Shown in pieces: positions 57,885 to 64,000 of a stretch of 64,000 nucleotides of DNA. How positions within the stretch are numbered: the first letter of the stretch is position 1; every line of letters begins with the position of its first letter. The notes below the pieces were generated by a model, which was not told where the DNA came from, ran no database searches, and saw only the letters and a list, made by a program, of their open reading frames with translations. A program made the translations under genes and the position numbers. Origin of the DNA: Amycolatopsis decaplanina DSM 44594 (GTDB lineage Bacteria; Actinomycetota; Actinomycetes; Mycobacteriales; Pseudonocardiaceae); the NCBI RefSeq assembly GCF_000342005.1, contig NZ_AOHO01000048.1, forward strand, positions 62,001-126,000. Direction: 5' to 3'.

Positions 57885-59512
57885 AAACGCTGGCAGCGGG
57901 CGTACAGGGCGGCAATCCGGCGCTCAACATCACCATTTTCGCGGTGTTCGTCGCGATCACACTCGTGATCGTTTTCCGGGCGAGCCGGAATACGAAGACC
58001 GCGTCCGACTACTACGCCGCGGGGCGCGCGTTCACCGGTCCGCAGAACGGGATCGCGATCTCGGGAGACTACCTTTCCGCGGCGTCGTTCCTGGGTATCG
58101 CCGGTGCGATCGCGATCAACGGATACGACGGTTTCCTCTACTCGATCGGCTTCCTCGTCGCGTGGCTGGTGGCGTTGCTGCTGGTCGCGGAACTGCTGCG
58201 CAACACCGGCAAGTTCACCATGGGCGACGTGCTGGCGTTCCGGATGAAGCAGCGCCCGGTCCGCGCGGCGGCCGCGATCTCCACGCTCGCCGTCTCGTTC
58301 TTCTACCTGCTCGCGCAGATGGCGGGGGCGGGCGGCCTGGTGAACCTGCTGCTCGGCATCGAGGGGAACCTCGGCCAGGACCTGGTGATCGCCGTCGTCG
58401 GCGTGATCATGATCCTGTACGTGCTGATCGGCGGGATGAAGGGCACCACCTGGGTCCAGATCATCAAGGCCGTCCTGCTCATCGCGGGCGCGTTCGCGAT
58501 GACGGTGTGGGTGCTCGGGAAGTACGGCTTCAACCTCTCCAACCTGTTCCAGGCCGCTGTCGACAAGGGTGGCAAGGCGGGGGAAGCGCTGCTCGGACCG
58601 GGCAAGCAGTACGGGAAGACAGGCACGACGAAGCTCGACTTCCTGTCGCTGGGCATCGCGCTGGTGCTCGGTACCGCGGGTCTGCCGCACGTGCTCATGC
58701 GCTTCTACACGGTGCCGACCGCGAAGGACGCGCGCCGTTCGGTGGTCTGGGCGATCGGCCTGATCGGCATCTTCTACCTGTTCACGCTGGTGCTCGGTTA
58801 CGGCGCGGGCGCGCTCGTCGGTCCGGACGTGATCGCGAAGGCACCGGGGACGACCAACTCGGCGGCCCCGCTGCTGGCACTCGAACTGGGCGGCCCGGTG
58901 CTGCTCGGGTTCATCGCGGCGGTGGCGTTCGCGACGATCCTCGCGGTGGTCGCCGGCCTGACGATCACGGCGTCGGCGTCGTTCGCGCACGACGTCTACG
59001 CCAACGTGATCAAGAAGGGCAAGACCGACGCCGACAGCGAGGTCCGCGTCGCGCGCATCACCGCGCTGGTGATCGGGGCGGTCGCCATCGTCGGCGGGAT
59101 CCTCGCGAAGAACCAGAACGTGGCGTTCCTGGTGGCGCTCGCGTTCGCGGTGGCGGCGTCGGCGAACCTGCCGACGATCCTGTACTCGCTGTTCTGGAAG
59201 CGGTTCAACACCCAGGGCGCGTTGTGGAGCATCTACGGCGGGCTGATCGTGTGCGTCGTCTTGATCGTCTTCTCACCCGCGGTCTCGGGCAAGCCCGTCG
59301 ACCCGAAGACCGGCAAGAGCGCCTCGATGATCCAGGGCGTCGACTTCCATTGGTTCCCCCTGGACAACCCGGGCATCGTCTCGATCCCGGTCGCGTTCTT
59401 CCTCGGCTGGCTCGGCACCGTGCTGTCCAAGGACCACAACCAGAAGAAGTACGCCGAGATGGAGGTCCGATCCCTCACCGGCGCGGGCGCCGAAAAGGCC
59501 GTCCGGCACTGA
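57881..59512 (+). CDS. actP: Cation/acetate symporter (ActP-like), second
   Basis: The product is 543 aa with about 13 membrane helices. SSS motifs: GIAISGDYLSAASFLGIAGAIAINGYDGFLY, GGMKGTTWVQIIKAVLLI, and GTAGLPHVLMRFYTVPTAKDARRS. This matches ActP/MctC acetate and short monocarboxylate transporters. It lacks the large external insertion of the copy at 55609, so the two may differ in substrate. GTG 57881 overlaps the DUF485 stop codon, which fixes the start. Confidence 0.92.
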   Translation: MKTLAAGVQGGNPALNITIFAVFVAITLVIVFRASRNTKTASDYYAAGRAFTGPQNGIAISGDYLSAASFLGIAGAIAINGYDGFLYSIGFLVAWLVALLLVAELLRNTGKFTMGDVLAFRMKQRPVRAAAAISTLAVSFFYLLAQMAGAGGLVNLLLGIEGNLGQDLVIAVVGVIMILYVLIGGMKGTTWVQIIKAVLLIAGAFAMTVWVLGKYGFNLSNLFQAAVDKGGKAGEALLGPGKQYGKTGTTKLDFLSLGIALVLGTAGLPHVLMRFYTVPTAKDARRSVVWAIGLIGIFYLFTLVLGYGAGALVGPDVIAKAPGTTNSAAPLLALELGGPVLLGFIAAVAFATILAVVAGLTITASASFAHDVYANVIKKGKTDADSEVRVARITALVIGAVAIVGGILAKNQNVAFLVALAFAVAASANLPTILYSLFWKRFNTQGALWSIYGGLIVCVVLIVFSPAVSGKPVDPKTGKSASMIQGVDFHWFPLDNPGIVSIPVAFFLGWLGTVLSKDHNQKKYAEMEVRSLTGAGAEKAVRH

Positions 59513-59562
59513 GTCCCTCTTCACGCGCGCGCAACGGGACGGGATGCGAGGATGGCAGGGTG

Positions 59563-59910
59563 GTGAGCCCTGCTGACATCCCGACCGTCGCCGTCCGTGA
59601 TCTGCCGAAGGACGGTGTCGCGCTGCTCGACGTCCGTGAGGACGACGAGTGGGCCGCCGGGCACGCCCCGGGTGCCAAGCACATCCCGATGGGTGAACTG
59701 CCCGCGCGCGTCGGCGAACTCGACGACCTGCCCGACGACCAGCCGGTCTACGTGATCTGCCGCAGCGGCGGCCGGTCCGCGCGCGCCGCCGCGTGGCTCA
59801 ACGCGAGCGGCTGGGACGCGGTGAACGTCGCCGGCGGGATGGGCTCCTGGAAGCAGGAAGGGCGCCCGATGGTCGGCGACCATCCCGGCGTCGAACCCGA
59901 AGTGCTGTAA
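59563..59910 (+). CDS. Rhodanese-domain sulfurtransferase
   Basis: The product is 115 aa, a single rhodanese domain. The active-site loop is VICRSGGRSARAA with catalytic Cys in CRSGGRS; LLDVREDDEWAAGHAPGAKHIPMGEL is the N-terminal signature. It handles persulfide sulfur or acts as a redox carrier. Two adjacent GTG codons (59560, 59563) could start it. It lies 50 bp after the symporter and 2 bp before the DUF4328 gene, so it may be in the same transcript. Confidence 0.9.
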   Translation: MSPADIPTVAVRDLPKDGVALLDVREDDEWAAGHAPGAKHIPMGELPARVGELDDLPDDQPVYVICRSGGRSARAAAWLNASGWDAVNVAGGMGSWKQEGRPMVGDHPGVEPEVL

Positions 59911-59912
59911 TC

Positions 59913-60872
59913 GTGCAGCCAGGCCACTACCCGCCGAGGACACCGGTGCCGCCGGTGCGTCCCGCGCCGATGCGGCAGCCGCGGCATCATCGTGTCCGCT
60001 GGGTCGCGTCGCCGCCGCCCGGTGCCTGGCCGCAGCGGCGTAAACCCGTGGCCGAGCGCTACTCCGGTCCGCCGTCGTATCCGGTCCCGCCGCGGTGGGG
60101 CTTCCCGAACTTGGTGTGGCGCCGTCCGACCGCGGTTCCCGGGACCGCGTCCGGCGAGATCACCGCGGGGGAGCGGCTGCGGGTGATCACGCGCAGCCTC
60201 CTGCCGGTGCTGTGGACCTTCGCCGCCCTCGCCGTCGTCGCTTCGGCCGCCGAGATCTGGCGCTACGTCCTGCTCGTGCAGAGCCGCGACTCCGCGTTGT
60301 CGACGTCCGTCGTCTCGGTCTCCGACAGCTTCGTGATCACCGCCGGCCTGCTCACGACGATCCTTTCGCTGCTGCCGTCCGGGCTCACCGTGTGGTGGCT
60401 GCTCGTGGCCAGGCACGCCGCCGCGGACGTCTCCGGCGAGGAGCCGCCGAGGCGGCTGTGGCACGTGATGGTGTTCGTGCTGGTGCCGGTGGTGAACCTG
60501 ATCATGGTGCTGCCGATCGTCGCCGAACTCGAACACGCCGTCCTGCGCCGGACACGCGAAACCCGGCCGAAGCCGTCGCGGCTCGTGCTGATCTGGTGGG
60601 GCGTCTGGGCGCTCAACTGGGTGCTGCTCGGGCTCGTCATCGTCTGGCGGTTCCGCGACGGCGTCCAGGCACTGGCCGACGGGGTCGTGCTGGTCGCGCT
60701 GACCGACCTGTCGGCGGCCGGGCTGGCGGTGGTGACGGCGCTGCTCGTGAAGCGCATGTCCGGCCTGCTCGCGCCTGTGGCGGAGAAGCGCCTTCGCCTG
60801 CTTCGCGTTCTGAAGGTGGAGGGGGCGCCGGACCCGGAACGTCGCGAACGCCCCGCCGCTTCTGCCCGCTGA
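59913..60872 (+). CDS. DUF4328-family membrane protein
   Basis: The product is 319 aa. A Pro/Arg-rich cytoplasmic N-terminus of about 85 residues (VQPGHYPPRTPVPPVRPAPM) precedes at least six membrane helices (LLPVLWTFAALAVVASAAEI, LWHVMVFVLVPVVNLIMVL, LVLIWWGVWALNWVLLGLVIVW). The pattern matches DUF4328, of unknown function. GTG 59913 is 2 nt after the rhodanese stop. A 25-bp-arm palindrome lies 14 bp after its stop codon. Confidence 0.78.
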   Translation: MQPGHYPPRTPVPPVRPAPMRQPRHHRVRWVASPPPGAWPQRRKPVAERYSGPPSYPVPPRWGFPNLVWRRPTAVPGTASGEITAGERLRVITRSLLPVLWTFAALAVVASAAEIWRYVLLVQSRDSALSTSVVSVSDSFVITAGLLTTILSLLPSGLTVWWLLVARHAAADVSGEEPPRRLWHVMVFVLVPVVNLIMVLPIVAELEHAVLRRTRETRPKPSRLVLIWWGVWALNWVLLGLVIVWRFRDGVQALADGVVLVALTDLSAAGLAVVTALLVKRMSGLLAPVAEKRLRLLRVLKVEGAPDPERRERPAASAR

Positions 60873-60886
60873 CCTGCGAAACTTTG

Positions 60887-60941
60887 GTCCGTGAAGGCCT
60901 CCTTGAGGGACCCAGAGTCCCTCAAGGAGGCCTTCACGGAC
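60887..60941. terminator. Palindrome with 25-bp perfect arms between convergent genes
   Basis: Arms at 60887-60911 and 60917-60941 are exactly complementary around CCAGA. The arm starts GTCCGTGAAGGCCTCC and ends TTGAGGGAC. It separates the DUF4328 and P450 genes, which converge, and is the longest perfect stem in the window. Confidence 0.85.
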
Positions 60942-60970
60942 TTGTCCGCTGGGAGAGCAGGGGACCTTTG

Positions 60971-62140
60971 CTATCGCGTGGTGACCGGGAGCGAGCGCAG
61001 CCCCCGGATCACGAACTCCGGCCGTCGCTCCGGGGTTTCGGCGAGTTTCAATCCCGGCAGCTTCGACGCCAGGGAGGTCAGCGCCGCCGCGATCTCCACC
61101 CGCGCGAGCGGAGCGCCGACGCAGTAGTGGATGCCCATGCCGAAGCCGAGGTGCGCGTTGGGCGTACGGCCGATGTCGAGGGTGTCGGGCCGGTCGAAGA
61201 CCTTCGGGTCCCGTGCGGCGGCGCCGAGGAGCGCGCCGATCTTCTCGCCTTCGGCCACCCGGAACCCGGCGATCTCGACGTCGGCGGTCGCCGTCCGCTC
61301 GAAGAGCTGGAGCGGCGCGTCGAAGCGGATCAGCTCCTCGACGCACGGGTCCAGGAGATCCGGGGAGGCCACCAGCCGCTCCCACTGGTCGCGGTGGGTC
61401 AGCAGCGCGTTGACGCCGTTTCCGATGACGTTCACCGTCGCCTCGTGCCCGGCCATCAGGAGCAGGACCGCGGTCGCGACCAATTCGTCCTCGGTGAGTT
61501 CGCTGCGCAGTAGGTCACTGACGATGTCGTCGCCGGGGGAGTTCGCGCGCCGCTTCGCGACGTCACGCAGGTACTCGACGAATTCCGCGGCCGCGGCTTC
61601 GGCGGCGTCGCGCTTGTCCTCGGCGAGCCCGTACTCGTACATCTTCACGATGTGGTTGGACAGGGTGACCATGCGCGGCCCGTCCTCGACGGGGACGCCC
61701 AGGAGCTCCGCGATGACCGCGACCGGCAGCGGCTGCGCGAGGTGCGCCAGCAGGTCGGCCGAGCCGGTTTCGGCGATCTCGGCGGCGAGCCCGTCGACCA
61801 TGCCGTCCGCCAGTTCGGCGACCATCGGCCGCAGCCGCTGGACGTGGCCGCGCCCGAACGCGCTCGCGATCACCCGCCGCAATCGCGTGTGGGCGGGCGG
61901 CTCGTTCTCCAGCAGCGAGTTGCGGTGCAGCAGGTTGAACGACGCGAACCGCTCCACCGGCAGCGCGTCCTGCCAGATCCGGCCGAGCCCGCGATGCCGC
62001 AGGACGGCGGCCGACGCCGCGTGCGACACCGCCACGGCGATGCCGAGGCCGTCATGCCGGTGGACTTCGCCGCGTTCGCGGAGGTCGGCGAAGTACGGAT
62101 ACGGATTCGCGAGGAAGGCCGGGTCGGCGAGGTCGAACAC
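60971..62140 (-). CDS. Cytochrome P450 (bacterial class I type)
   Basis: The product is 389 aa. The oxygen-binding helix I motif is LLMAGHEATVN, the ExxR motif is EELIR, and the haem-binding loop is FGMGIHYCVGAPLAR with the proximal Cys. Length is typical of soluble bacterial P450s that use separate ferredoxins; no ferredoxin gene is nearby. The substrate is unknown. GTG 62140 fits a leaderless TACAGT -10. It is a stand-alone gene, not part of an obvious biosynthetic cluster. Confidence 0.92.
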   Translation of the reverse strand: MFDLADPAFLANPYPYFADLRERGEVHRHDGLGIAVAVSHAASAAVLRHRGLGRIWQDALPVERFASFNLLHRNSLLENEPPAHTRLRRVIASAFGRGHVQRLRPMVAELADGMVDGLAAEIAETGSADLLAHLAQPLPVAVIAELLGVPVEDGPRMVTLSNHIVKMYEYGLAEDKRDAAEAAAAEFVEYLRDVAKRRANSPGDDIVSDLLRSELTEDELVATAVLLLMAGHEATVNVIGNGVNALLTHRDQWERLVASPDLLDPCVEELIRFDAPLQLFERTATADVEIAGFRVAEGEKIGALLGAAARDPKVFDRPDTLDIGRTPNAHLGFGMGIHYCVGAPLARVEIAAALTSLASKLPGLKLAETPERRPEFVIRGLRSLPVTTR

Positions 62141-62146
62141 CCGCCG

Positions 62147-62152
62147 ACTGTA
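62147..62152 (-). promoter_or_regulatory. Predicted -10 (TACAGT) for leaderless P450 transcript
   Basis: On the minus strand TACAGT is followed by 6 nt and GTG 62140, with no ribosome site. Confidence 0.5.
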
Positions 62153-62200
62153 ACCCGGCCGGGCGCCGCGCCGAGGTGTCCGCCCCGGCGCGGCAGGGAG

Positions 62201-62413
62201 CTACAGATGCAGCCAAAGCCCCAGGTGCAGGCCGATGCCGTGGTGGTGATGCCCGTGGGGATGGCCCACGCACAGCAGCAGGCAATGGCGGGCCTGGTCG
62301 TCCCTGTCTGACTGCGGCGCGGCCGAAGCCGTGCCCACCGCGGGCCCGGCCAGCATCAGCCCGAGTGCCACGGGAAACGCGGCCAACGCGGCCCGGCGCT
62401 TCGAGGTGCTCAT
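62201..62413 (-). CDS. Secreted histidine-rich mini-protein
   Basis: The product is 70 aa. A signal peptide MSTSKRRAALAAFPVALGLM continues to a cleavage site near TASA-AP. The mature chain is only about 40 residues: an acidic piece (APQSDRDDQARH), a CLLLC cysteine pair, then GHPHGHHHHGIGLHLGLWLHL. The end alternates Gly or His with Leu, Ile or Trp, as an amphipathic beta strand would, and six His plus two Cys could bind Cu, Zn or Ni. ATG 62413 has GGAGAAGGG upstream, so it is a real start. I know no named family. A hairpin (62435-62454) lies in its leader. Confidence 0.72.
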   Translation of the reverse strand: MSTSKRRAALAAFPVALGLMLAGPAVGTASAAPQSDRDDQARHCLLLCVGHPHGHHHHGIGLHLGLWLHL

Positions 62414-62760
62414 CTGTGATCCCTTCTCCGCACTACGGCGCCGGGTGGCGCCGTGATCGAGTATTCGGTGCGGTGAGGGGAAAACGGCAGGCTGATCACC
62501 CGCGATTAGATCGTCCGGATGATGACAACCGTTTTCAGTCATGTTTCCGTGGTACCCGAATGGCCGCTGAAACCCGCCGATCCGGTCTATCCGCTGGCAG
62601 GCGGGGTGTTTCTCGCGATGATTTCGTTACCGACCCCGCTGAACCTCGGGCACGGCGTGGCGTCTCTAGGGATGTCGGAACGCGGAAGCGCGGGACGGCA
62701 GGGGATTCCGTGGCCGTCTGGCCCGGAAAGAAATCGACTCATCGGAACTGGGGTATTTCC
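62414..62760. other. 347-bp divergent intergenic region
   Basis: It holds the leader and promoter of the leftward mini-protein gene and of the rightward surface protein gene. A perfect 8-bp-arm hairpin ACGGCGCC-GGGT-GGCGCCGT is at 62435-62454, within the mini-protein leader. No further gene is convincing. The stretch 62500-62560 is relatively AT-rich (ATGATGACAACCGTTTTCAG), consistent with promoters. Confidence 0.5.
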
Positions 62761-63318
62761 ATGCGTATTCGTCATGCCTTTTTCGCCGGGCTCACCGCCG
62801 CCGCGCTCGCGCTGCTGCCCGCGACCGCTTTCGCCGCCGAAGCACCGGTAGAGGCGCCGGAGAAGCCGAAGGGCACCAAGTTCTGGGTGTCGCCGAAGAC
62901 GGTCGAGGCGGGCGGAAAGGTGACCACGCAGGGGCGTTGTGTCACGCCGCACGGGTTCTCGCTCCTCGCTCCGGACGGATTCACGCAGGTCGCCGACAAA
63001 TCGGTCAAGCGCGCCGGTGGCACCGACGTCAAGGTGACCTACCAGGTGCGGCCGAACGTCAAGCCCGGCGATCACCTGTTCGTCCTGCTGTGCGACACCG
63101 TCGAGCCCGCGGCGACGGTGAAGGTCGTCCCGGCGGCCAAGAAGGAGCCGGTCAAGAAGCAGGTTTCCAAGGTGCCCGCGGGCGCGCCGCAGACCGGTGG
63201 CGGGCCGGTCGACGAGCCCGCTTCGGCCGGTTGGCTCATCGCCGGGCTGGCCGGAGCGGGGGTGGCGGGCGCCGGTGGCGCGGTCCTGATGCGCCGTCGT
63301 CCGGCCTCGCGGTCCTGA
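62761..63318 (+). CDS. Sortase-type surface protein with APQTG-like sorting signal
   Basis: The product is 185 aa. The signal peptide MRIRHAFFAGLTAAALALLP ends AFAAE. An extracellular beta domain of about 110 residues contains two Cys (TTQGRCVTP and VLLCDTV), likely a disulfide. A Lys/Pro linker leads to GAPQTGGG, a hydrophobic helix (GWLIAGLAGAGVAGAGGAVLM) and RRRPASRS. That is the layout of a cell-wall sorting signal with a relaxed (L/A)PxTG motif, so it is probably sortase-anchored. ATG 62761 begins the signal peptide. Function of the outer domain is unknown. Confidence 0.8.
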   Translation: MRIRHAFFAGLTAAALALLPATAFAAEAPVEAPEKPKGTKFWVSPKTVEAGGKVTTQGRCVTPHGFSLLAPDGFTQVADKSVKRAGGTDVKVTYQVRPNVKPGDHLFVLLCDTVEPAATVKVVPAAKKEPVKKQVSKVPAGAPQTGGGPVDEPASAGWLIAGLAGAGVAGAGGAVLMRRRPASRS

Positions 63319-63323
63319 ACGCG

Positions 63324-63366
63324 CGCGGGAAGGGCGGGGGCCTTACGGGCCCGCGCCCTTCCCGCG
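63324..63366 (+). terminator. GC-rich hairpin after the surface-protein gene
   Basis: CGCGGGAAGGGCG pairs with CGCCCTTCCCGCG, with GGGCC/GGCCC-type pairing continuing to a TTAC loop. There is no T-run. It lies just after the stop codon and before the ribosome site of the next gene. Confidence 0.65.
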
Positions 63367-63400
63367 ATAGCGTTCCGAACCGAACTTCGAGGAGGCTGAC

Positions 63401-64000
63401 GTGGGCAAGGGTTCGCGCAAGAAGGGTCCCAAGACGACCTCGGACCGCAAGCCGAAGGTGCGCGACGTCTTCGTCGGCCAGCCCTTCGAGGGGCTCGCGG
63501 CGGAGACCGAGCTGATCGCGCTGCGCGAGTTCGTCCCGTCGGCGACGGCGGCGCTCACGCTGGCGGGCTCCGGCGAGAAGGTCACCCTCGGCACGGTGCT
63601 GCCGATGGCGGCGGCCGCGTTCGTCCGGTCCGACGGCGAGCGCTACATCGGGATGCAGGTGCAGACCCGGTCCTCGGACATCAGCCGCGACCTCGGCCGG
63701 GCGCTCAAGTGGGTGCTGGAGGCCAAGGAGGGTGACGTCCTGTCCGTGCCGGACACCACGACGCCGCCCACCGCCGACGAGAAGGCCCGCCTGCAGGACT
63801 TGCTCGACACGAACGTCGAACTCGACGTCACGCTCTACAACGACTTCGCCTGGTGGCTGCCCGAGGACGCCGACGCGAGCGGCGACGTCGCGCTGTCCCT
63901 CGAGCGCGCGAACGCGGCGATCATGCCGACCGAACGCCTCGGCTCGGGCGCGTACTGGGTGCTCGCCGGCGAGAAGGCGCACCTGCGCTGGGTCCGCCCA
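63401..64000 (+). CDS. DUF5926-family protein, truncated by window edge
   Basis: 200 codons are visible and the frame is open at the right edge. It starts MGKGSRKKGPKTTSDRKPKV, a basic tail as in DUF5926 proteins, followed by RDVFVGQPFEGLAAETELIALREFVPSATA. Further in it contains YIGMQVQTRSSDISRDLGRAL and LYNDFAWWLPEDAD. The family is conserved across actinomycetes and soluble; function is unknown. GTG 63401 has GAGGAGG 5 nt upstream. Confidence 0.8.
   Translation, partial: MGKGSRKKGPKTTSDRKPKVRDVFVGQPFEGLAAETELIALREFVPSATAALTLAGSGEKVTLGTVLPMAAAAFVRSDGERYIGMQVQTRSSDISRDLGRALKWVLEAKEGDVLSVPDTTTPPTADEKARLQDLLDTNVELDVTLYNDFAWWLPEDADASGDVALSLERANAAIMPTERLGSGAYWVLAGEKAHLRWVRP

Noticed and set aside
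60971..62140. P450 as part of a biosynthetic operon
   Set aside because: It is a single gene bounded by a strong palindrome and a divergent small gene, with no ferredoxin or synthase nearby.
1..64000. CRISPR array, prophage or insertion sequence
   Set aside because: No regularly spaced direct repeats with unique spacers, no transposase or integrase motifs and no phage structural genes were seen; the long palindromes are single units, not arrays.

Overview
This 64 kb window is high-GC DNA with actinomycete features: many GTG starts, short or overlapping operons, and ECF sigma, LytTR, XRE/TPR, DUF6474, DUF5926 and DUF4328 families. The gene content and the style of the intergenic palindromes look most like Amycolatopsis or another Pseudonocardiaceae member. 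That assignment is inference; there is no rRNA here. It reads as ordinary chromosome: no transposase, integrase, phage module, CRISPR array or large biosynthetic cluster was seen. One tRNA-Gly(GCC) lies at 45.7 kb.

Layout. 0-5.2 kb: a truncated leftward gene, an XRE/TPR regulator overlapping an APH-type kinase, and a STAND NB-ARC/TPR ATPase. 5.4-9.0 kb: a RibD/DHFR-like reductase, then a leftward copper-handling operon (small membrane protein, YcnI, CopC, CopD). 9.2-12.8 kb: a complete glycine-betaine/choline-type ABC importer. 13-17.5 kb: DUF6474, a RecB-like nuclease, PadR plus methyltransferase, and an SDR. 17.7-24.5 kb: UDP-glucose dehydrogenase, a TetR/FAD-monooxygenase pair with a repeated operator, a gamma-glutamyltransferase, and an ECF sigma factor coupled to a VOC protein. 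24.6-28.9 kb: an MFS exporter divergent from an MmyB-like regulator, a membrane protein, and an HTH/PIN toxin-antitoxin pair. 29-32.3 kb: a NarL-type two-component system, a Crp/Fnr regulator, and a 26-residue membrane peptide.

32.5-40.7 kb holds the most interesting system, a leftward operon with two paralogous SHOCT/TM proteins, a methyltransferase-kinase-like protein, two glycosyltransferases and a separate coiled-coil protein. I read it as a split version of the WbdD-type chain-terminating and length-ruling machinery of Gram-negative O-antigens, here in a Gram-positive. 40.9-45.4 kb: small hypothetical genes, one behind a LexA-like box, a DUF2716/Imm7 pair, a YiaA-like protein and a GT-C glycosyltransferase. 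46-49 kb: an ECF sigma factor fused to a zinc-finger/TM/extracellular tail, and an Fpg/Nei glycosylase.

49-60 kb: a serine hydrolase, then a LytS-type kinase and LytTR regulator bracketing an S49 peptidase and a secreted GH16 glucanase, followed by a two-TM protein, two ActP-type symporters and DUF485. This suggests carboxylate sensing coupled to uptake. 59.5-64 kb: rhodanese, DUF4328 protein, P450, a secreted His-rich mini-protein, a sortase-type surface protein and a truncated DUF5926 gene.

Two non-coding themes run through the window. The first is a family of long, near-perfect intergenic palindromes (arms 16-26 bp), some sharing sequence. Most sit between convergent genes or at gene ends. 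The second is a recurrent TANNNT-N6/7-GTG/ATG arrangement that points to leaderless transcripts.
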